From: Apium graveolens
Lineage: Eukaryota > Streptophyta > Magnoliopsida > Apiales > Apiaceae
Assembly: GCF_009905375.1 (NCBI RefSeq)
Contig: NC_133653.1
Span: 56,552,374-56,616,373 of the forward strand
Length of the DNA: 64,000 bases
Reading direction: 5' to 3'
Positions 59,467 to 64,000 of the stretch are shown here, one piece after another. The position numbers and the translations under genes were made by a program. The notes under the pieces are model-generated. The model had not been told where the DNA came from and did no database searches. It worked only from the letters and a program-made list of their open reading frames with translations. Numbering within the stretch: the stretch's first letter is position 1; every line of letters starts with the position of its first letter.

Positions 59467-60440
59467 TATAGAAAACATTTTATTCTTTTCCAATTAAGTG
59501 TATTTTGGTAGCACCTGAATAATAATGTGCAGGGAACAATTGTACACATACCGGACTCTAACTAGAAGCAACCTTAAAAAATTGAACTGAAATGGCTGCT
59601 AATCAAGAGACTGTGACTGTTGTTGTATTCTTGAGGGTGTAGACGGAATGAAATGATTGTTATTATGACATGTTCTGCCCTGTTGAGACCACAAGACCTC
59701 ACTAGTGCACAAAAACTCAGGTCATGCCCAAGGTGTTAGCCTCATTTATGCCGTGGAACACAAACTTAATCCAATGTATATAATTCATCCGCAAGAAAAA
59801 GATGCTCCATACAGTATGCGAAAATTCTGATAATACTCAATAATATCAACCAAAACATATAAACATGATGTTCTAATCATGGAACTGCATTGAACAAGAA
59901 TGGAAAAGATGCTTACACAAAATAATGACACTCGAACATCAAGTGGTCTAACATATATGTCTAGTCCTGTAATAAAATGTCCACAACAGTGTTAGAATTA
60001 ACTTCAAAATCCATAACCACATCATTCATCAACTGAAATGATATAATTTAAAGTTTAGAGACAAATCCTAAGCTATCCAGTCTAGATATATATTAGCAAC
60101 TGTTTTATTTGATTTGAATGAATGATCACTTGTCTGATACAATTATTTTAATTAACACCATGAATCTATCCTTTCATAATCTGTAAAAGCATATTGTGGC
60201 CAAATGTTCAGAAGTGCTGTCTACTTGCAGGAGAGTAAAGAATCAAAAGCACTACAGAGACTGAATCTGGTTCTTCATACACTACCTAATTTGGTTGATC
60301 TAATAATTCGAATACATTCTTTTCAATGGCTTGATAACAACACCCAAAGCCATTTTGATTTATGCTTGACAACTCAAACTTAAGGTGACTAGTTGATCAA
60401 AAATTCTATTTTTTCAAGTAGCAGTGACACTGACAATCGT
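59467..60440. other. Upstream region of the 60524 gene, no gene seen
   Basis: No supportable ORF. A 16-codon frame at 59592 (MAANQETVTVVVFLRV) has a good ATG context but no continuation. Confidence 0.4.
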
Positions 60441-60442
60441 TC

Positions 60443-60450
60443 AATATATA
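60443..60450 (+). promoter_or_regulatory. TATA box of the 60524 gene
   Basis: AATATATA lies 74 bp before the ATG, followed by an A/C-rich leader, a usual plant arrangement. No other TATA is closer. Confidence 0.45.
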
Positions 60451-60523
60451 CTGCAATATACAATACACTTTCTACTCACAAACAACACTTACACAAGCTC
60501 TTCGTAAAACTCGACACTGAGAG

Positions 60524-61396
60524 ATGTCAAGTACAATCAAGCTGTGCATGTTCTGCACAACAGAAATTATTGTGCCCTTTGACGCAAAAAGAGGGATAGA
60601 GTGTCCTGCATGTGGCAATATCAACATTTATGGTGGCCCTCCTCTTATCAGACATTACACGGCCAATGGACCTCAACAAGGTGGCTATCAATATCAACAT
60701 CCATCTCCACCACATCCTAGGAGATCAGCACCACCACGAGGTCCTCATGGTGGGCTGACTCAACCTGATTATTACCAACCATGGCATCCTAGAGCCTCAG
60801 ATGATGATTACATTGAACACCCACCAACTTCTGCACAAGTATCATTTTGTCCCGTCGGATCTAAGAGATATTCTTATCAAACGACACCATCGTCACTACC
60901 ACAAGCATCACCTCGTCCTATGCATAATCCTATCTATTATCAACAACAACCACCACGCAGACCATCTCATCCAACATATACCAATGACTATTATCAACCA
61001 CAATACCTACCACCTCAACGCTCATCTCGTCCACTGATAAAAGTGAACGGTATCTATGGACCATCTTTACAAACATCAACGCCACAGGGCTCTCATCGCC
61101 CACTTCATAATGCTTACTACCAACAACCACCACAAGCATCATCACAACAGCCAATGGATGATGAGGATTACTACTATCAAAATCAAACAATCCCTCAAGC
61201 ACCACATCACCCTGTACATGACAACAATGGTTATTATGAACAAGAAACACCTCCTTATGATGATTATTACCAAGAACAGCTGCAAACTTCACGACCTCGG
61301 CTTCATACTAATGGTTATTATCAGCAACCTTTACGCACATCCTGGCATGATAATTCATCAAAATGGATCGAAGATAATCATCTAGTGAACTACTAA
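60524..61396 (+). CDS. Zinc-ribbon protein with Pro/Gln/Tyr-rich tail (290 aa)
   Basis: Intact single-exon frame from ATG 60524 (MSSTIKLCMFC) to TAA 61394-61396; the only believable host gene here. Residues 8-30 form a Cys4 site, CMFC-x15-CPAC, with IIVPFDAKRGIEC between. This resembles the LSD1-type finger at the start of type I metacaspases and LSD1-like regulators. Residues 40-290 are low-complexity: Pro, Gln, Tyr, His and Ser, with recurring RP.H..YYQ-type units (about 125, 195, 230, 270). No caspase-like catalytic domain follows. Possible roles are protein-protein contact or condensate formation; none is shown. A TATA-like box lies upstream and AATAAA at 61432. The repeat-rich tail keeps an open frame over 250 codons, which favours a real gene. 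It could also be a truncated paralogue of a metacaspase prodomain. Confidence 0.62.
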   Translation: MSSTIKLCMFCTTEIIVPFDAKRGIECPACGNINIYGGPPLIRHYTANGPQQGGYQYQHPSPPHPRRSAPPRGPHGGLTQPDYYQPWHPRASDDDYIEHPPTSAQVSFCPVGSKRYSYQTTPSSLPQASPRPMHNPIYYQQQPPRRPSHPTYTNDYYQPQYLPPQRSSRPLIKVNGIYGPSLQTSTPQGSHRPLHNAYYQQPPQASSQQPMDDEDYYYQNQTIPQAPHHPVHDNNGYYEQETPPYDDYYQEQLQTSRPRLHTNGYYQQPLRTSWHDNSSKWIEDNHLVNY

Positions 61397-61431
61397 AAAA
61401 TAGCATACACTGACACCCTAACTAGTAGAGT

Positions 61432-61437
61432 AATAAA
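61432..61437 (+). terminator. Poly(A) signal of the 60524 gene
   Basis: AATAAA 36 bp after the stop codon. Confidence 0.5.
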
Positions 61438-61440
61438 ATA

Positions 61441-62263
61441 AGGATACTTGTATGAATGCCACTGGCAAATTGTACGAGCATACGTGATGATTTAATCTTT
61501 GTTAACAATATGTGTATTGTTTTACCTTGAGTGTCACGGATTGTTTTAGCTTCCTAGTCCTAGTGTATTCTTATAGTTTTGCATTGCTATTTACCGGGAA
61601 ACAAAAGTCTATTTTATATCTTTCTTGTTTTATCTTCAAATCACTTTCATATATGGGACGTCAGATCACTTGTCGACGAGGTCTTGTTTCGTTTTCTTGT
61701 TGTTAAGTGGACACGGTCTTTTTCACTAACAAGCTTAACTAGACATATAATACCATACAAACAATGGGGGATTTAAAAAGTTAGACAACAAACAGAAATT
61801 ACCTTGTTTTCCCCATCCAAAATGAAATGATCTGATATAAATGTAGATATGACCTCACTTTGTAACTGCATTTACAAGCATCCAAGTTCTATACTACTTG
61901 TTTGAGCTTAAGTAGCCAGACATGAATGGATAATCACCCTCAATCGAATTCATATAAAGGTACAAGAAGCGGGGGACAAGTCATATGCTTCAGTACTGAT
62001 CACTTTTCTAAGTATACATCAGTAAGTATATTTTTACATTAGAATGATTTTCATGGTCACTATGTGCTTGTGAGTCGTAACTGCAGGCTTTCTCCGGAAA
62101 GCAGAGGTCAGTATTTTGAACATACTTGCTAAAAACATATTTCAACGACTTTAATGCAATAGTTTGTAAAAAGTACAATTTTTTAGTACTAATATTAGTA
62201 ATATATTATAATATATATTATATTACTATTTATAAAATATAAAATATTATTTATATATTAACA
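61441..62263. other. 3' flank, no gene seen
   Basis: Short frames only. AT-rich from 62150. Confidence 0.4.
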
Positions 62264-62460
62264 CGGGTTTCAGGTCGGGTTCGGGTCGGAACGGGTTTCG
62301 GGTTTTCGGGCCGGGTTCGGAACGGTATGCCTTAAAACCAAACCCGACCCGAAAATGATTCGGGTTTAAAAATCAAACCCGAAATATTCGGGTTCGATAA
62401 AACCCGATCGGCTCGGTACGGATTGGGTATCCATCGGTTCGGTACAAATTGTCATCCCTA
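62264..62460. mobile_element. hAT-like MITE arm, one end visible
   Basis: Dense CGGGTT/AACCCG words, with the right end GTCATCCCTA (62451-62460), the same CATCCCTA end as the hAT element at 59101. The other end and the 8-bp duplication (GTCAGACG expected) were not found, so it is probably truncated or diverged. Confidence 0.4.
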
Positions 62461-63895
62461 GTCAGACGAAAGCTATTGATGGATAGTCCTGAGATAACAT
62501 AATAGGGTAAGGGAAACAGGATGCAAGAGTCTTTTTAGTCAAAAGATGTATCTCTAAATATCCCCCTTCCTTTTTGCCAAGTCTATCCCTCAGTTGTAGC
62601 ATTTCTATGGTTTAAATAGCCAATTCTACTATGTATCAAATAAGAAATCTCTAAAAGCTGTTAGAACTCAACCTTAAAGTTGATGCACCTTAGCCAAATA
62701 GTAGACTGTAGGTGAATCTGGTTCTTCATAATCCCATCCGGCCATCCTTTGGTTGATACCAGAGGATAAACCATAGAAGAATATTGTCCTCTACCAATCA
62801 AACTATATTTGAGAATCAAGGATTGCCTGGACGGTGCCAGAGGTGTTTGATTCCCACCTTGCCTTCACTAATAATGAAAAACATATCAAAATTTTGAAAT
62901 AAAATTAAAATAAGAATTGGCTTACTACTAGTGTTCATACTTCACTTCATATAAATCACAATGAATATTTACCCAGACAATTAAATAACTAATAAATGTC
63001 AATGAACAAATCAAACCTAAAAATCATTAGAAATCAGCTGTTTATATTCCAGCTTTCTCAAAATGCTGAGGGGGTTCTAGTTGTGGCCATCTTTGTTCAG
63101 CCTGTAAAAGTATATTGGTGGTTCCTCCGAGATCAGTACAACAATTATGACCAACAACCTGTAACGTCAAATGTCAATTTCATCAAAAGATCATTTTAAT
63201 GGTTTGAATTAAAAACCACAGCCACAAGTTTTAATTGTTAAGCCATACAATAAAATTAATCAAAAATATAATTGTTGTGTAATTATATTGTTTTAATTTA
63301 AAAATTAAAATCGACGAGATTAAACTTGAAATTGATACTACTAACAGAAAGTAGAGATTACCAGCTTTGATTTGGTTACTTACATGACTGATTTGGTGAA
63401 CAAAAACACGATGATATTACAGATTGATTCCAAGAACTCCAAACCCTAATTACAGAGATATTGGGGAATTTCTTGATTTTTCTAATTTTTTTTCTAATTT
63501 TAATTAATTAATTATTATAAAATCAGTTGTTTATATTTTTAATTAAAATACCCCTAATGAAAATTAAGGCCCTAATTATACATCTAATAAAATTAATTGG
63601 CCCTAAATTGTATAATTTTTGGGTATTAATTTTGAATTTTTAAATATCCAATAAATACAAAATGTATGTCAAAAATTTCCAAAATTGGTGAATAATATAA
63701 AAATGTAGAGAAAAATGATATTTGATATTTTCATGATCCTATGAAAATAAAGATATAATTTTTGCGGGGCTTTTGACACCCGAAGGGGATCGGAAAAGTC
63801 GTTTTCGTGAAACGAGAAAATTTGTAAAACGACTGGATGTTCAGAATATCGCTAGGGTATAGGTTATACTCGGAAAAATAGGTCAAATGAGCCTG
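62461..63895. other. Intergenic stretch, no supportable gene
   Basis: AT-rich. A minus-strand reading near 63160-63040 looks mildly exon-like (VVGHNCCTDLGGTTNILLQ) but is unsupported. AAACCCTAA (63441-63449) is a telo-box-like word often seen near plant gene starts, here at best for a minus-strand transcript. Confidence 0.35.
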
Positions 63896-64000
63896 CAAGG
63901 GTTGACTCAGTTAGTTAAAAAGTGGATAACTATCCTCTTGGTCACAGGTTCGAATCTCACGAGAAGAGAATTTATGATTATGCCTCCTTAGCCAGAGTCT
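63896..64000 (+). mobile_element. tRNA-derived SINE, 5' head (cut by window end)
   Basis: A box A-like TGACTCAGTTAGTTA (63903-63917) and box B GGTTCGAATCTC (63947-63958) are spaced as in an RNA polymerase III promoter. The following text (GCCTCCTTAGCCAGAGTCT) resembles Au-type plant SINEs. Not a functional tRNA: no acceptor-stem pairing is visible. The rest lies beyond 64000. Confidence 0.6.

Noticed and set aside
59592..59642. 16-codon ORF MAANQETVTVVVFLRV with good ATG context
   Set aside because: No continuing exon or homology seen; length is within chance.
60261..60290. Shared text GAATCTGGTTCTTCATA at 60264 and 62714
   Set aside because: Only about 17 bp agree; too short to claim a duplication.
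60930..61292. Minus-strand 120-codon frame opposite the zinc-ribbon gene
   Set aside because: Shadow of the repetitive CAA/CAC/CCA coding strand; its Val/His-rich composition is an artefact.
63040..63165. Minus-strand exon-like reading ending KAGI
   Set aside because: No reliable splice partners or known family; left as unremarkable.

Overview
The window is plant nuclear DNA, from a eudicot by its overall character; I cannot name the family from sequence alone. It is AT-rich and almost wholly built of nested LTR retrotransposons with plant-type primer sites (TGGTATCAGAGC, tRNA-iMet), plus DNA-transposon, Helitron and SINE debris. Only one convincing host gene is visible, at 60524-61396.

Layout. 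1-8097 is the 3' part of a Sirevirus-like Copia element (element A, +): broken RT/RNase H, a 1.5 kb spacer, a decayed envelope-like third ORF and the 3' LTR. It sits inside the integrase of an older Copia element (C3, +), whose pieces are 8098-8318, 17004-18220 and 31717-32088. C3 was also split by two Gypsy elements. G1 (8319-16998) is Tekay/Del-like, has TSD GGAAG, and has lost its integrase and two thirds of its 3' LTR. G2 (18221-31716) has two 3961-bp LTRs that are nearly alike and an internal domain decayed beyond coding. C3 ends abruptly against a Tat-like LTR (minus, 32089-38170). That LTR was itself split by a young TNT1-like Copia, element E (minus, 32182-37609, perfect TSD GGTGA), whose polyprotein is broken by a single in-frame stop.

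38185-38765 is a tandem duplication. 39169-40964 is a small gag-only element (TR-GAG type, perfect TSD ATATG) carrying a 23-bp-phased repeat where pol should be. 42345-54322 is a second Sirevirus-like element (B, minus) with both LTRs, gag, deleted protease, INT-RT-RNase H and an envelope-like ORF. It lies in an AT-rich repeat field (41936-57240) that ends in two Helitron-like 3' termini. 58439-59101 is a hAT-type non-autonomous transposon with an 8-bp TSD, and 59234-59466 is a MITE candidate. 60524-61396 encodes a small zinc-ribbon protein with a long Pro/Gln/Tyr-rich tail. The window ends in the head of a tRNA-derived SINE.

Main observations. (1) In both Sirevirus-like elements the envelope-like ORF has its own TATA box 110-150 bp upstream. 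Just upstream of that lies an element-specific motif also found in the LTR U3 (TCAACGGAT inverted pairs in B; ATATCAGAACTTAA in A). This suggests a second, internal promoter that copies the LTR's control sites. (2) Element E has no tRNA primer site; the first bases after its 5' LTR instead form a perfect 14-bp fold-back with its own LTR. (3) G2 looks like a coding-dead element that was mobilised in trans. (4) The TR-GAG element holds a phased repeat of unknown role. All readings are by eye; no searches were run.
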